From positions 62,001 to 126,000 of the forward strand of contig CAXHTR010000005.1 of assembly GCA_964019655.1 (NCBI GenBank): DNA of 64,000 nt, in the 5' to 3' direction. The position numbers and the translations under genes are program-made. Under the pieces are notes generated by a model. It had not been told where the DNA came from. It saw nothing but the letters and a program-made list of their open reading frames with translations, and did no database searches. Below are positions 8,750 to 17,753 of this stretch, in pieces. The DNA comes from Perkinsela sp. pyNocScin1 (lineage: Eukaryota > Euglenozoa > Kinetoplastea > Prokinetoplastida > Perkinselidae). Positions within the stretch are counted from its first letter, which is position 1. Every line of letters starts with the position of its first letter.

Positions 8750-9793
8750 TTACACAGATCGGGATGCCCCGGGCACACAGCAAAACCACTGAACATGCTG
8801 ATGCTCTTCGTCAGGGTCCTCACAAACAGGAACATGCCACATTCGCCGATTCATGCGCCTCTCAAACTGCATACATGGGAACTCTTGTGAGATGTAAACG
8901 ACCATGCCACATCGTGGACATGGGTGCTCTTTATCTGCTTTTCCGTCGCCAATTTCAATGGCACCGAAATCTGAGTGAAATATTGTGGGAAATGTCCTCT
9001 TTGCAAGATCTTTTGATATCATCTCAGCTCTGTTCTGCGTGTGCATCAGAAGTAGGGACCTTTCGGCGGAGAGGCTGTTCTTTTCATGAGCATACTTTCG
9101 AAGCAGTGCTTCATGTGTTCTCAAGGTCAAACGCACGGCAATATTTTCCGCAAACATTCGGACTTGAGTCAGCTCAGCGTTGCGCTTACTTAAAATCAAG
9201 GCTATGATTATAGGCTCGAATGCCGAACTTTTGATATATCGTAGTTTTCTCGATCGCAGGAATGTAATTGCCTCCATCACCCTATTTTCTTCACTTAAAA
9301 ATGAAACAGCGGCAGTTATGACGTCTGAAATCCATTCAAATGAGTCACCAGCTGAAAAGGCATGATCAAGGAGGGTGAATGCCTCAGTTTTTAGCTGTGC
9401 GTGCCTGCATAGATGTAAAAGTTTGCCAACTTTCTCAGAAGTGGAGATCTTATTCGGTCGGTTTCGAACTAAATCTATTGTTTTACGAATGTGATCCTTA
9501 ACTTCCTCAATCTTTTCCGCGGAGAATATCTTTTTTCTCATTTCAGGGATAAATAGAGGAGCATCGTCGCTCCCTGCTGCAGCGTCATCTGCATCAAAAT
9601 GTCCCCGAAAATCGTCCCTTGATTGCCACAGCTTTTCCTCCTCTGCAGCTATATTAGACCTTATTTCAAGGCTTTCATTACTTTGAGGGGACTGCTTAGT
9701 AAGCAGTGCGCTAGCGAGGCTGATTGAGACTTTTGAAGATGAAAATAATTGTACCCGAGTGCGGGATAGGGTGTACCTGATTTGAAATAACAT
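8750..9793 (-). CDS. PPR-like mitochondrial protein with C-terminal zinc motif
   Basis: 347 aa from the ATG at 9793. The first 28 residues (MLFQIRYTLSRTRVQLFSSS) form a clear mitochondrial presequence. Residues ~110-270 contain helical-pair repeats of about 35 residues (EAFTLLDHAFSAGDSFEWIS, EAITFLRSRKLRYIKSSAFE) with the spacing of pentatricopeptide repeats, though degenerate. The C-terminus carries Cys/His residues: CPRCG, a Cys 12 residues on, then an H, a C and a final CC pair, probably a zinc site. A role in organellar RNA or ribosome function is inferred from architecture and neighbours. Confidence 0.75.
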   Translation of the reverse strand: MLFQIRYTLSRTRVQLFSSSKVSISLASALLTKQSPQSNESLEIRSNIAAEEEKLWQSRDDFRGHFDADDAAAGSDDAPLFIPEMRKKIFSAEKIEEVKDHIRKTIDLVRNRPNKISTSEKVGKLLHLCRHAQLKTEAFTLLDHAFSAGDSFEWISDVITAAVSFLSEENRVMEAITFLRSRKLRYIKSSAFEPIIIALILSKRNAELTQVRMFAENIAVRLTLRTHEALLRKYAHEKNSLSAERSLLLMHTQNRAEMISKDLAKRTFPTIFHSDFGAIEIGDGKADKEHPCPRCGMVVYISQEFPCMQFERRMNRRMWHVPVCEDPDEEHQHVQWFCCVPGASRSV

Positions 9794-9880
9794 GTACCGA
9801 TGTTCCGTATGCAAGCAAAATGAAAGAAAAGTGTGGCCGAGATAAAAAGATTATGTAGAAATTCGGTAAATGTGGCGATC

Positions 9881-11512
9881 TTAAAGCTGCTGCCAGCACT
9901 CAACAGATCTCATAAGTTCAAACTGATTGTCGAGAAGGGCTGGCGAAGCAAATGTCACGCAAGGATCAGAACTGAGCTCGTTCATGGCATCATCTATTCG
10001 AATCGCACACCCATCACCCCCTCCAAACGATAAGCAACTATGGCTTAATAAGGCTATGTACGAATTAGCGTTTGTAACTTGATAGATTTCAGGAACTCTT
10101 GAGCTTTTATTTCTATCATGCTTGTAAGTAGAAAATACGAAAGACCCTTTGGCGCCAGAGTGGCTCGTTGCAGATTGCTTTAATCTCGTATCAATGAAGG
10201 CACCCACAATATGTCCACAAACACTTTGAAATACGAAAAGTGTCTTACTTCTGTCCCGAACTCTTTCTTGTAGAGTTTTGAAAGACATACCGTGATCTGA
10301 GCTCTTGTACAAAAGATTCCACTTCTTTTGAATGAGGCACTTATCAATGAACTCACTCAAAACTCCCCACTGATTGCTTGAAAGGGCGCTGACCCCTGCA
10401 AGATTGTCATAAAAATCGCTATATATGCTTAAGGGGTCTGTTTGTACTTTCAAAATAGTGTCCTTGAAAATGTCCGAGGAAGTAGCAAAGCTAACCGTGG
10501 AAAGCTCACAAAGTGACCTTGGCTTGCAAGAAGTGTTTGAACAGTCATTTTCTATGACTGTGCAAAACTTTCTCAAAAATTCCCGGCCGGTACAGTCTTC
10601 CGTCCATAGAGCTCTTAACAAGTATTCAAGAACAATGGAGCATCTGAAGGAAGATACAAAGTCCGAGAGGAAGAAAAGCACAAGGCGTAGGTGCTGCGAG
10701 TCGCGGGCGTACTCTACTATGCTTTCCGTGGTTTCAATATTTTTGCAAAAGCCCTCTGTTAGTTGAAATAGCAACTGATTACCGACGTCAATGACTTTTG
10801 ACGCTATCAGGTCAAGCAAATCCCCTTTATCAACCGGTTCCTCGCCGTATGATGCTTTGCACAGCTCATGCAAAATTATGTGCACAATAACATTTTGAAT
10901 CACCTCAGTATAAATTTCATCTTGCTCACTTTGCATAGACATAACGCATTGTACCAGTTCATCGCTTTTTCGAATATACGAAAGACTTGATATTGTATCA
11001 TACAATCTTACTGTGTGCTCACTGTGCTTATAAATTGGCTCAATATGATGTAAAGAGAGTCGGAAAAGCCCCAGGCGAAAAAATAGCAACCCAAGCTGTA
11101 AGTGACAGGCATACAAATATCGGTCGGGGATATAGGTCGGTACAGCCAAAGCAGATATGAGAGAATGTATTGTACCGACCACATCACCATTCTGAATGTT
11201 GCCCTTAGCTTGAATAATGTAAAATATAGACTTTAATAGATGGTCGCTTTGCCTATTCATGAGTGCAAGAGCAGAGCTTGCATCATTAGCTGCAGACATG
11301 AATTCTCCAGAAGCGAGGTACACCTCAGATCGGGCATGGAGCAACTTGGTTTCTAAGAAAATGAACATATCATCAGAATAAAGACGATGATCATGCGGTC
11401 GCGAAAGGTCTTGAGTAAGTTGACGCATGTACTCCCCGCAGAGCTGAATTAGTTCAGCAGATTGATCAAATCCATCTAAAAAGATTTCATTGATGCTTTG
11501 CAGAGTCAACAT
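9881..11512 (-). CDS. TPR-like protein with C-terminal TLDc domain
   Basis: Residues ~1-330 are helical and include TPR-like pairs (LHARSEVYLASGEFMSAAND, LQLGLLFFRLGLFRLSLHHI). Residues ~385-543 form a TLDc domain: WNLLYKSSDHGMSFKTL, LFVFQSVCGHIVGAFIDTR, the Gly-rich SFGGGDGCAIRID, and the closing CVTFASPALL...FELMRSVECW, as in the Oxr1/TBC1D24/mEAK7 families. TLDc proteins bind V-ATPase and several promote its disassembly or protect against oxidative stress; the domain has no known catalytic activity. The TPR-TLDc arrangement differs from the usual LysM-, TBC- or EF-hand-TLDc combinations. The precise role is unknown. Confidence 0.9.
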   Translation of the reverse strand: MLTLQSINEIFLDGFDQSAELIQLCGEYMRQLTQDLSRPHDHRLYSDDMFIFLETKLLHARSEVYLASGEFMSAANDASSALALMNRQSDHLLKSIFYIIQAKGNIQNGDVVGTIHSLISALAVPTYIPDRYLYACHLQLGLLFFRLGLFRLSLHHIEPIYKHSEHTVRLYDTISSLSYIRKSDELVQCVMSMQSEQDEIYTEVIQNVIVHIILHELCKASYGEEPVDKGDLLDLIASKVIDVGNQLLFQLTEGFCKNIETTESIVEYARDSQHLRLVLFFLSDFVSSFRCSIVLEYLLRALWTEDCTGREFLRKFCTVIENDCSNTSCKPRSLCELSTVSFATSSDIFKDTILKVQTDPLSIYSDFYDNLAGVSALSSNQWGVLSEFIDKCLIQKKWNLLYKSSDHGMSFKTLQERVRDRSKTLFVFQSVCGHIVGAFIDTRLKQSATSHSGAKGSFVFSTYKHDRNKSSRVPEIYQVTNANSYIALLSHSCLSFGGGDGCAIRIDDAMNELSSDPCVTFASPALLDNQFELMRSVECWQQL

Positions 11513-11584
11513 CTATTAATACGGCGTACAAACAAGGAAACACTGATGATCTAAGTCTATCTTTAGAATTTTGCCCTTTTTGAA

Positions 11585-12913
11585 CTAGAAGTTTCCATCG
11601 AATCCCTGAAAACCACATAGCAAGAATACTTGATAAAAGCTTTTCTTTTCAATGAGGTTGCACCAATTCCACACTGAAGTTAGCCTGCCATCGATACATG
11701 ATCCACCATCATCGCCAGACCCATTAAAACCATTTCGGAAAAAGTCGCCAAGGACCTTATCTTGGGTATCTTCAAGACTGCCAAACGTTCTATTCACTAC
11801 CTTTTGTGTCCAGTTGCAATTTTGATATTTATTTCTAAGCTCTTGCATAACGCAGACTATTTCACTTAGAATGAGAGCGATCTGTGAATACTTGTCAATG
11901 AATACCAGCGCGTTAGGCACATCACGGTCCCCGAGGTGAATCACATCGGACCCTACCCATCCCCCCACCTGTTTTTTCGCTTCATATAAACATTTTTCAG
12001 CAATATCACGGGTTCGAGGGCATGTGTGAAGTCGGTGATATCCTTGACCAGTGTTCGTAAACGAGTAATTTATGGATGGGTTTAAAATGTCATCTTCAAC
12101 AGCAGCCCATAAAACATTCATGTTTTGATTCATAATTTTCCATAGCACTAGCGTATTACGAACGAAATGATATTGCTGTGTATGTGAGTGGGTTAAGCAT
12201 GAGCCTTGCTGTCCTCTTTTGATACTTAAATCAACCCTTTTAGAAATTACCTCAAGCCAGCGCAAAAGGTCCTCAACAGGCCTGATTCGTGCATGCATGC
12301 AGTGGTAGGTATCTATGATAGAATTTAGAACCATAGGAAAATCACCCACGTCGCTGTATTCTCGCTGAACTTCGAGGATCGCGGTAGTACGAGTATCCGG
12401 TGACGCAGATGCTTCTATACACGTCAGAAAATGTGGACAATTGATAAGTTTCGCTATGTTTTCACTACTAAGTTTATCTCCCACCGTAAGAAGTGGCCTA
12501 CAGTATGTTTCGTCTCCTCTTTTCATATCCATCAAAATCCACATGAGCTTCCCAAATACTGCTCGCATGAATGTTGGATTCGATCTTTTGTACCTCCGGC
12601 ATGCCTCGAAAGCATTTTTGACGATGGTTTTGCTGATGCCGTGTAGTGATTGCCTATTGTCTATGTTTGAGTGCTCTTTAAACTTGCTTTTTATACCTTT
12701 GACAGAGGAAGGGCAAGAAATAAGCATAGCAAAACAGAGTTCAAGAAATTCCTTAATCTGCTCTTGACTGGTATATTTTCTATCGATACCGTTCCGATCA
12801 ACTTTGTCAACGTATTCAGAGATCTCGAGCGCGCTGACTACTGCCTTGAGCGATGCTCTCTCATTATCATCAAGCCGCATGGGAATGAAACGAATGAGAT
12901 CGGCCCTGTCCAT
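11585..12913 (-). CDS. DUF2009 / UPF0652 family protein
   Basis: 442 aa, close to the family's usual size. Strongly conserved blocks are FPMVLNSIIDTYHCMHARIR, PVEDLLRWLEVIS, LTHSHTQQYHFV, the Gln-Gly-Tyr segment TGQGYHRLHTCPRTR, and VGSDVIHLGDRDVPNALVFI. This matches the eukaryote-specific DUF2009 proteins found in plants, oomycetes, amoebae and other protists. The biochemical function of the family is unknown. The many conserved polar residues (H, D, R) in the second half suggest an active or binding site. Start ATG at 12913. Confidence 0.93.
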   Translation of the reverse strand: MDRADLIRFIPMRLDDNERASLKAVVSALEISEYVDKVDRNGIDRKYTSQEQIKEFLELCFAMLISCPSSVKGIKSKFKEHSNIDNRQSLHGISKTIVKNAFEACRRYKRSNPTFMRAVFGKLMWILMDMKRGDETYCRPLLTVGDKLSSENIAKLINCPHFLTCIEASASPDTRTTAILEVQREYSDVGDFPMVLNSIIDTYHCMHARIRPVEDLLRWLEVISKRVDLSIKRGQQGSCLTHSHTQQYHFVRNTLVLWKIMNQNMNVLWAAVEDDILNPSINYSFTNTGQGYHRLHTCPRTRDIAEKCLYEAKKQVGGWVGSDVIHLGDRDVPNALVFIDKYSQIALILSEIVCVMQELRNKYQNCNWTQKVVNRTFGSLEDTQDKVLGDFFRNGFNGSGDDGGSCIDGRLTSVWNWCNLIEKKSFYQVFLLCGFQGFDGNF

Positions 12914-13015
12914 TTGTACGTACTTTCAATAGAGCTAAATGAAAAAATATTGAGACTAAAGAACGAATTTGGCTTCACTCAGCATCATAAATGTGTTCTA
13001 GGCTCTATAAAAGCG

Positions 13016-13927
13016 TCATGCTAATGCCCCACGAAGGTATTCTATGAGATACCAGCTGAGGCATACTTGAGGAACCACTCTTGAAAGCTCAACTCCGAAC
13101 CCACGGTACAGGGTCTTTGCTCCATGACAGCGCGCAATGTGAAATCCACACTGGATCATGTTCGTGTAGATTCTTTTTGAGCCACCGGCACCGTCCATCA
13201 TCATACGCCTGCGGATTACATCTAAAGGTAAGGTGCAGCTTACTGATGTAAAACCTGCTATGCTACTTGCAGCCAAGGTGCATCCACTCCATCCGAGCGC
13301 ATCCACATAATGCTTTTGAAGCCAGAATTTGCTCGTCTCATATACTGAAAAATGAATGCAGAGATCCGGGATGCGCTGGAAAATAGTCGGTGTCAGACCC
13401 TTGTACAGACCTGCTTTTCCCTCTTCTTTCAATATACGACAAAGTGAGCTTGCAATGCCATTATAGTCAGACTTAGGGCTCATGAGCCGTGTTCGAACAA
13501 CATCGAGTGGGAAGCAAAGAGCTGTCGCGATCGATCCTGACACACCACCTGCAACACATTTGGTGAAAAAGGTGCTCTCTTCTTCGCCGGAATAATCTCG
13601 AATTGCACACTTTACTCTGTCGTAAGTAAGTAATTGGATTCCCGAGTAAGGGAACCGGTGTACAACCATCGTAAGATTTCCACGAAACAGACCCTTTACG
13701 CCATCACGTCGGATGATGCGTGATAGAGTGGGAAACACATTCTTCGCATTATCATCCAGCTGCATGACAACAACTAGGCGTGAAAGTGGGGACATAATAG
13801 ATTTCGCTAAGCTATTTCCGATCCCACCTGCTAAAAAGTTAACAATTGGCTTATTTTCGCTTTCAGCAGACGCGCTACCCATCTTTTCAATACTTATCGA
13901 TAAAAAGTGAAAATCAACATTACTCAT
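13016..13927 (-). CDS. Mitochondrial carrier family (SLC25) transporter
   Basis: 303 aa with three tandem ~100-residue carrier repeats and six membrane helices. Repeat signatures are PLSRLVVVMQ (degenerate first repeat, Ser in place of the acidic residue), PLDVVRTRL and PLDVIRRRM, each followed by an amphipathic helix with GLFRGN, GLYKGL or TLYRGF. The FRGN...PYSGIQLLTYDR segment resembles the nucleotide/CoA carrier group (SLC25A24/A42, Leu5), so an adenine-nucleotide or CoA-type substrate is the best guess. An internal Met (residue 16) could be an alternative start. The protein belongs in the mitochondrial inner membrane. Confidence 0.95.
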   Translation of the reverse strand: MSNVDFHFLSISIEKMGSASAESENKPIVNFLAGGIGNSLAKSIMSPLSRLVVVMQLDDNAKNVFPTLSRIIRRDGVKGLFRGNLTMVVHRFPYSGIQLLTYDRVKCAIRDYSGEEESTFFTKCVAGGVSGSIATALCFPLDVVRTRLMSPKSDYNGIASSLCRILKEEGKAGLYKGLTPTIFQRIPDLCIHFSVYETSKFWLQKHYVDALGWSGCTLAASSIAGFTSVSCTLPLDVIRRRMMMDGAGGSKRIYTNMIQCGFHIARCHGAKTLYRGFGVELSRVVPQVCLSWYLIEYLRGALA

Positions 13928-13963
13928 GCCACGATAGCTTGAAAGGCTTTATCACTATAACAA

Positions 13964-15448
13964 TTAATTGAAAACCACCGACTCAATATTTTGAAGAGCT
14001 CGCGTACTTTCCATATATTGGGGAATATAATTCGGAGTATTTTCTGCCCTTTTTGTGTTCGACAAGAGATGCGTGCTGTCTGAGAAGAATGTTGAGCCTA
14101 TGTCCATAACCCATGCGAGGCTATCGCCTTCGATCTGTGATGCCTTGTGCTTCACTGCAAGAAGCTGGCATGCCACGCTTATTTCCGAAGATCCTTCATT
14201 TTGCAGCTCAAGGAGTTTTTTGTGCGAAATTTTATCGTACATTTTCAAAAAGCTTCTGATTAAAAAGCACGGAGACTGCTGCTGAATTTCTCGGTACATA
14301 ATCATCGCATGGGCTTCCATAACTGCCAGGGGAGAAAGGCTATATACTGCTTCGGTATGATCTTCGCTAGAGGGAGTAAGGTACTTTGGACACGCTCGCT
14401 TGAAAATTGCTTTGAAGGTTTCTTCATCACTTTTTGAGGCTTCCAGCTCACTAAGAGTATCTTTTATTAGGGACCTAATGTATTCATCGATACTTGCGGG
14501 TGAGAAAAAAAGTGCGATTGCTAGAGAGGCATAAGTTTGTCTCAAAAGGTTTGAAATGTTTTGCTGCTGGTACAGAATGCAGTGAAGCCCACGATTTGCT
14601 ATCGCTGCGCACAGAAAAGCCTTTGCTTCACTGTACCTACGCATCATGAGAAATGCGAAGCCTCCATAATAATAAAGTGTCAGGAGACATCCAATCGTCT
14701 TTCTATGAAGCTTAGAGTAGTATCGAGCAATATTCGGCTCATTCATGAGCATATTTTGTAGCACCCGAATCGATGTATAGTAGTTCCCTAGCTGCGTGTA
14801 AATACGAACGAGCATAACCTGCGCATAGAAAGCGATGGAATTTCCCTGAGCACCAGAAGATTGAACGTTATTCTGATCTGAGCACACTTGATTTAGTGTT
14901 TGAATGACTTTGAGCGGGTTCCATATGCTGGTATTCTTACGAATTCCGACAGTATCTGTTTCTCTACATCGGGCATGTGAGTTGATCTGAGTTTGGTAGA
15001 CAAATTCATCGAATATATCCCACATCCATGTACTTGGTAGGTCTAAAGATCGCACTCTCAGAATTTCAAACAACGCTAGGTAGTTCTCCCATGATTCAGC
15101 TCTGATTTTCAGTGATGTATCTTTGTTTTGGTACATGAGACGATAATATAGCTCTTTGAACAAAAGATTTGGAACTGTTTCTGTAACTGATGAATTATCA
15201 ATGGCAGATAACCATGAGGCCTCACCATTTTCGTCGATTCCCCGGAACTTCCTCGTCTTTGAGCGGCCCCGTCGAAGATCTTCATCGTCAACTTCCTGGT
15301 CTATTTCAAGGTGAGACTGCTCAAGAAGTGCTGGATACTTACTCGTGTAAAGGAATGAGAGGCCTTCTATATCTTTATTATTCCATAGATTGATCAGAGT
15401 CTTTAGAAATCCTCTGGGATCGTCTGATGAACTATTCATGCTCTTCAT
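13964..15448 (-). CDS. eIF3L: Translation initiation factor eIF3 subunit l
   Basis: eIF3l is a PCI-domain subunit of the eIF3 scaffold on the 40S ribosome. The protein is 494 aa from the ATG at 15448. Family-specific segments are ARYYSKLHRKTIGCLLTLYY, GGFAFLMMRRYSEAKAFL, LLRQTYASLAIALFFSP, the CPKYLTPSSEDH motif, and QQSPCFLIRSFLKMYDKIS in the C-terminal PCI region. Human eIF3l is about 564 aa, so this is slightly shorter. A pyrimidine-rich leader with AG (cctcttttatcatcatag) lies about 60 nt upstream of the ATG. Confidence 0.92.
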   Translation of the reverse strand: MKSMNSSSDDPRGFLKTLINLWNNKDIEGLSFLYTSKYPALLEQSHLEIDQEVDDEDLRRGRSKTRKFRGIDENGEASWLSAIDNSSVTETVPNLLFKELYYRLMYQNKDTSLKIRAESWENYLALFEILRVRSLDLPSTWMWDIFDEFVYQTQINSHARCRETDTVGIRKNTSIWNPLKVIQTLNQVCSDQNNVQSSGAQGNSIAFYAQVMLVRIYTQLGNYYTSIRVLQNMLMNEPNIARYYSKLHRKTIGCLLTLYYYGGFAFLMMRRYSEAKAFLCAAIANRGLHCILYQQQNISNLLRQTYASLAIALFFSPASIDEYIRSLIKDTLSELEASKSDEETFKAIFKRACPKYLTPSSEDHTEAVYSLSPLAVMEAHAMIMYREIQQQSPCFLIRSFLKMYDKISHKKLLELQNEGSSEISVACQLLAVKHKASQIEGDSLAWVMDIGSTFFSDSTHLLSNTKRAENTPNYIPQYMESTRALQNIESVVFN

Positions 15449-15538
15449 GGTAGAATTCAAAGGAAGTATGTATATCAATATTGCATTAAATAACTATGAT
15501 GATAAAAGAGGTGTTCCATAACGATAATATCAACTAGT

Positions 15539-16981
15539 TTATTGAACAGAAGGCTCTTCGAAAACGGGATTGTTTTTTACCCCATCTGCTTCGGATTTCC
15601 ATACGCAGCGAAACTTTTCTTCGAATAAGCTGTCGATAGGCCACTTTTTTGAGCCTTGCTCATTTTGCATGAATACAGCGAGAGTATCATGGACAGGCTT
15701 AAACTTTTTTTCTCGGGTGCAATGCTGAAAGCCGTCAAGATAAACATGGTCATGCTTTGAAATAGAAACCATTCTTTTGACATGGCCTTCTTTGTTGGCA
15801 TCCATTTCTTGTATGCATTCAGTTGGATACTCACGCCACTCTGGGATGATAATTACAAAAGATAAGGGCTTTTGGGAACGTTCCAGTAAAAAGCAAATGT
15901 GTTGCCGTGTAGCCTCCATAATTTCTTCAACGTAGGGCGGACCAGCCTCAAACGAACCCTCTGTAGGATAAAAAGAAAAAAAGCTCCCAAAGCTTCCAAA
16001 GAAAACATCTGTATCGGCGAACATGCTGCAATAAAAAGGAAAATAGCTGTTCAGAGGAGACGCAAAGCATTCCATTTTGACTGATATTGCATCAGCAAGG
16101 AAGCTAAGAACTGACGGTGGCGTAGCACAGTGATGGCCACAGCCTTCTCCAGGCCTGAAGCCAGTTGCATTTCGATACCGTTGGAGCATCGTAAACAGCC
16201 TTTGGTAAAAGGTTGTTTCGTCGACTGAGTTCGGATCATGCATTCTATATAGAAGCTGCAGCTTTCTATAATGACTTATGAGAATTTCGTGATGAACGCC
16301 ATTGCAAGATACTATAACAGTGTCTGCATTCTCTTTCACCATAGCATTAGAGTGAATCTGCGAAATTTCAGCACTTTGTAATTTTTTGGACTGGGAGACA
16401 CAGTACTCTGTGAGCTTCTTGACAACTTCTGTCGATATCTTATCTGCGGAGCTATCACTAAACCCTTTAGACCGTACGAGAATTTGTTTTTCGACCTCTC
16501 GTTTTAGTAAGGGACTCGAATAATCCATTATAGACGGAATCAGGGGCTCATCTAGAGTTGTTTTTTGGAGGTCGAAATGGCATCGGCACTCCATTATCCA
16601 CCTGTTTATAGTTTCCCTTGGTCGAGCGATACCCAACTTTTGCAGCATTCCATCAAAATAGCATCGAACCTGATCTATAAAACTGCATCTCAGTAGCTCA
16701 AGACCGACAGATACTTTAGCACTGTTTGTCGAAGCTCTAAGTTGATAGCCCCTTGCATGGGCTACGAATAAATTAATTTGCTCCGATTCATCTACACAAG
16801 AGCCGAGTGCTATTTTGAAGCTTTGGTATTCTGTCTCGAGATTTTTTAGGGTTAGAAGCTTGCAAAGGTCATACCTTTCATCTGCACTAGGTTCTTCTAC
16901 AATTGTTCTCGCAGATCTTGCTGTTACTTTTGCGAGCTTACGCTCACGGTGATCATTGAAAACAGCCCATCCTTTCGGCAT
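15539..16981 (-). CDS. PCIF1: PCIF1/CAPAM-like cap adenosine N6-methyltransferase with altered catalytic motif
   Basis: In animals PCIF1 N6-methylates the first transcribed 2'-O-methyladenosine of capped mRNA. The 480-aa protein matches its helical and methyltransferase domains: ECFASPLNSYFPFYCSMFAD, TDVFFGSFGSFFSF, GSFEAGPPY, PLSFVIIIPEWREYPT and a closing HDTLAVFMQN. The N-terminal WW domain of animal PCIF1 is absent. The catalytic Asn-Pro-Pro-Phe is Gly347-Pro-Pro-Tyr350 here (glycine codon GGT at 15943-15941). Asn in that motif is needed for N6-methyl transfer, so this enzyme may be inactive, like the fly homologue, or have changed specificity. The surrounding fold is otherwise well kept. 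Confidence 0.9.
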   Translation of the reverse strand: MPKGWAVFNDHRERKLAKVTARSARTIVEEPSADERYDLCKLLTLKNLETEYQSFKIALGSCVDESEQINLFVAHARGYQLRASTNSAKVSVGLELLRCSFIDQVRCYFDGMLQKLGIARPRETINRWIMECRCHFDLQKTTLDEPLIPSIMDYSSPLLKREVEKQILVRSKGFSDSSADKISTEVVKKLTEYCVSQSKKLQSAEISQIHSNAMVKENADTVIVSCNGVHHEILISHYRKLQLLYRMHDPNSVDETTFYQRLFTMLQRYRNATGFRPGEGCGHHCATPPSVLSFLADAISVKMECFASPLNSYFPFYCSMFADTDVFFGSFGSFFSFYPTEGSFEAGPPYVEEIMEATRQHICFLLERSQKPLSFVIIIPEWREYPTECIQEMDANKEGHVKRMVSISKHDHVYLDGFQHCTREKKFKPVHDTLAVFMQNEQGSKKWPIDSLFEEKFRCVWKSEADGVKNNPVFEEPSVQ

Positions 16982-16990
16982 TATGAAGTT

Positions 16991-17689
16991 TTATAAGGAT
17001 AATTTTGGCAAAATGCTATAGCTCGATGGTGTGCGGGATGTACGCATGTAGTCGACGACATCCATGTAAATTTTTAATGCCTTTGAAGCTGCAAAGTTGA
17101 TAATTGCATTTTGCTCGGTGTGAAATGACTTAAAGAAAAGCTTTTCCAGCAAAATCGCTTCAAGGTATGTAAATACTGATGGGCTGACTATACCCACGAT
17201 ACCATATCCTTCAAATATGCTTAAAATACCACTCGCCTCCACTTTGGAGCGGAAATGTTCTGAGCTGATGCGTTGAGGCAAAAGGATGCTCCAAAAGTTG
17301 GCATCATCATACTTTACGCTTGCAAGTGCTCGAACTATTGAGCAAAAAAGCGTATGTTCAATATCATGGCAAACAACGGCATTGGCGATTTTCTTGAAAA
17401 GCTCTTGGTCATTCAATTTTCTTATAGAATGAATGAAAAGCAATCTTTTTATGTCCTTCGCGAATCCGTAGGTTATTCCGAAGTCTTGATCGAGATATTT
17501 GATACAGCTATTACGTGCTTTTTCGACATCACTGTCAGTTGCTTTGTTTGACAAGAGATCGTGGAAGTCAAGAGATTTTGCAGCATAGGTGAAGGCTCGA
17601 GTATAACCGTGAACAGCTAGACTTTCACGAATAAACTTTGCTGAGGCGAACCTGGGATATCCAATGCTCCATGAAACTGGAATTAGCAT
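16991..17689 (-). CDS. Helical protein of unknown function (232 aa), possibly mitochondrial
   Basis: Start taken at the ATG at 17689 (MLIPVSWSIGYPRFASAKFI), a stretch with amphipathic, basic, non-acidic character that could be an import signal. The rest is helical with short repeats of hydrophobic pairs (IKRLLFIHSIRKLNDQELFK, EAILLEKLFFKSF) reminiscent of the RAP/FAST-type helical repeats of organellar RNA proteins. There are no catalytic motifs. It ends 9 nt before the PCIF1-like start, so the two are extremely tightly packed. Family not recognised. Confidence 0.72.
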   Translation of the reverse strand: MLIPVSWSIGYPRFASAKFIRESLAVHGYTRAFTYAAKSLDFHDLLSNKATDSDVEKARNSCIKYLDQDFGITYGFAKDIKRLLFIHSIRKLNDQELFKKIANAVVCHDIEHTLFCSIVRALASVKYDDANFWSILLPQRISSEHFRSKVEASGILSIFEGYGIVGIVSPSVFTYLEAILLEKLFFKSFHTEQNAIINFAASKALKIYMDVVDYMRTSRTPSSYSILPKLSL

Positions 17690-17753
17690 AGCTTTCAAAG
17701 ATGAATAGAGAGAATGTGAATTTGTAGTCCATTAGTTGTGTTTAAAGTCATAG

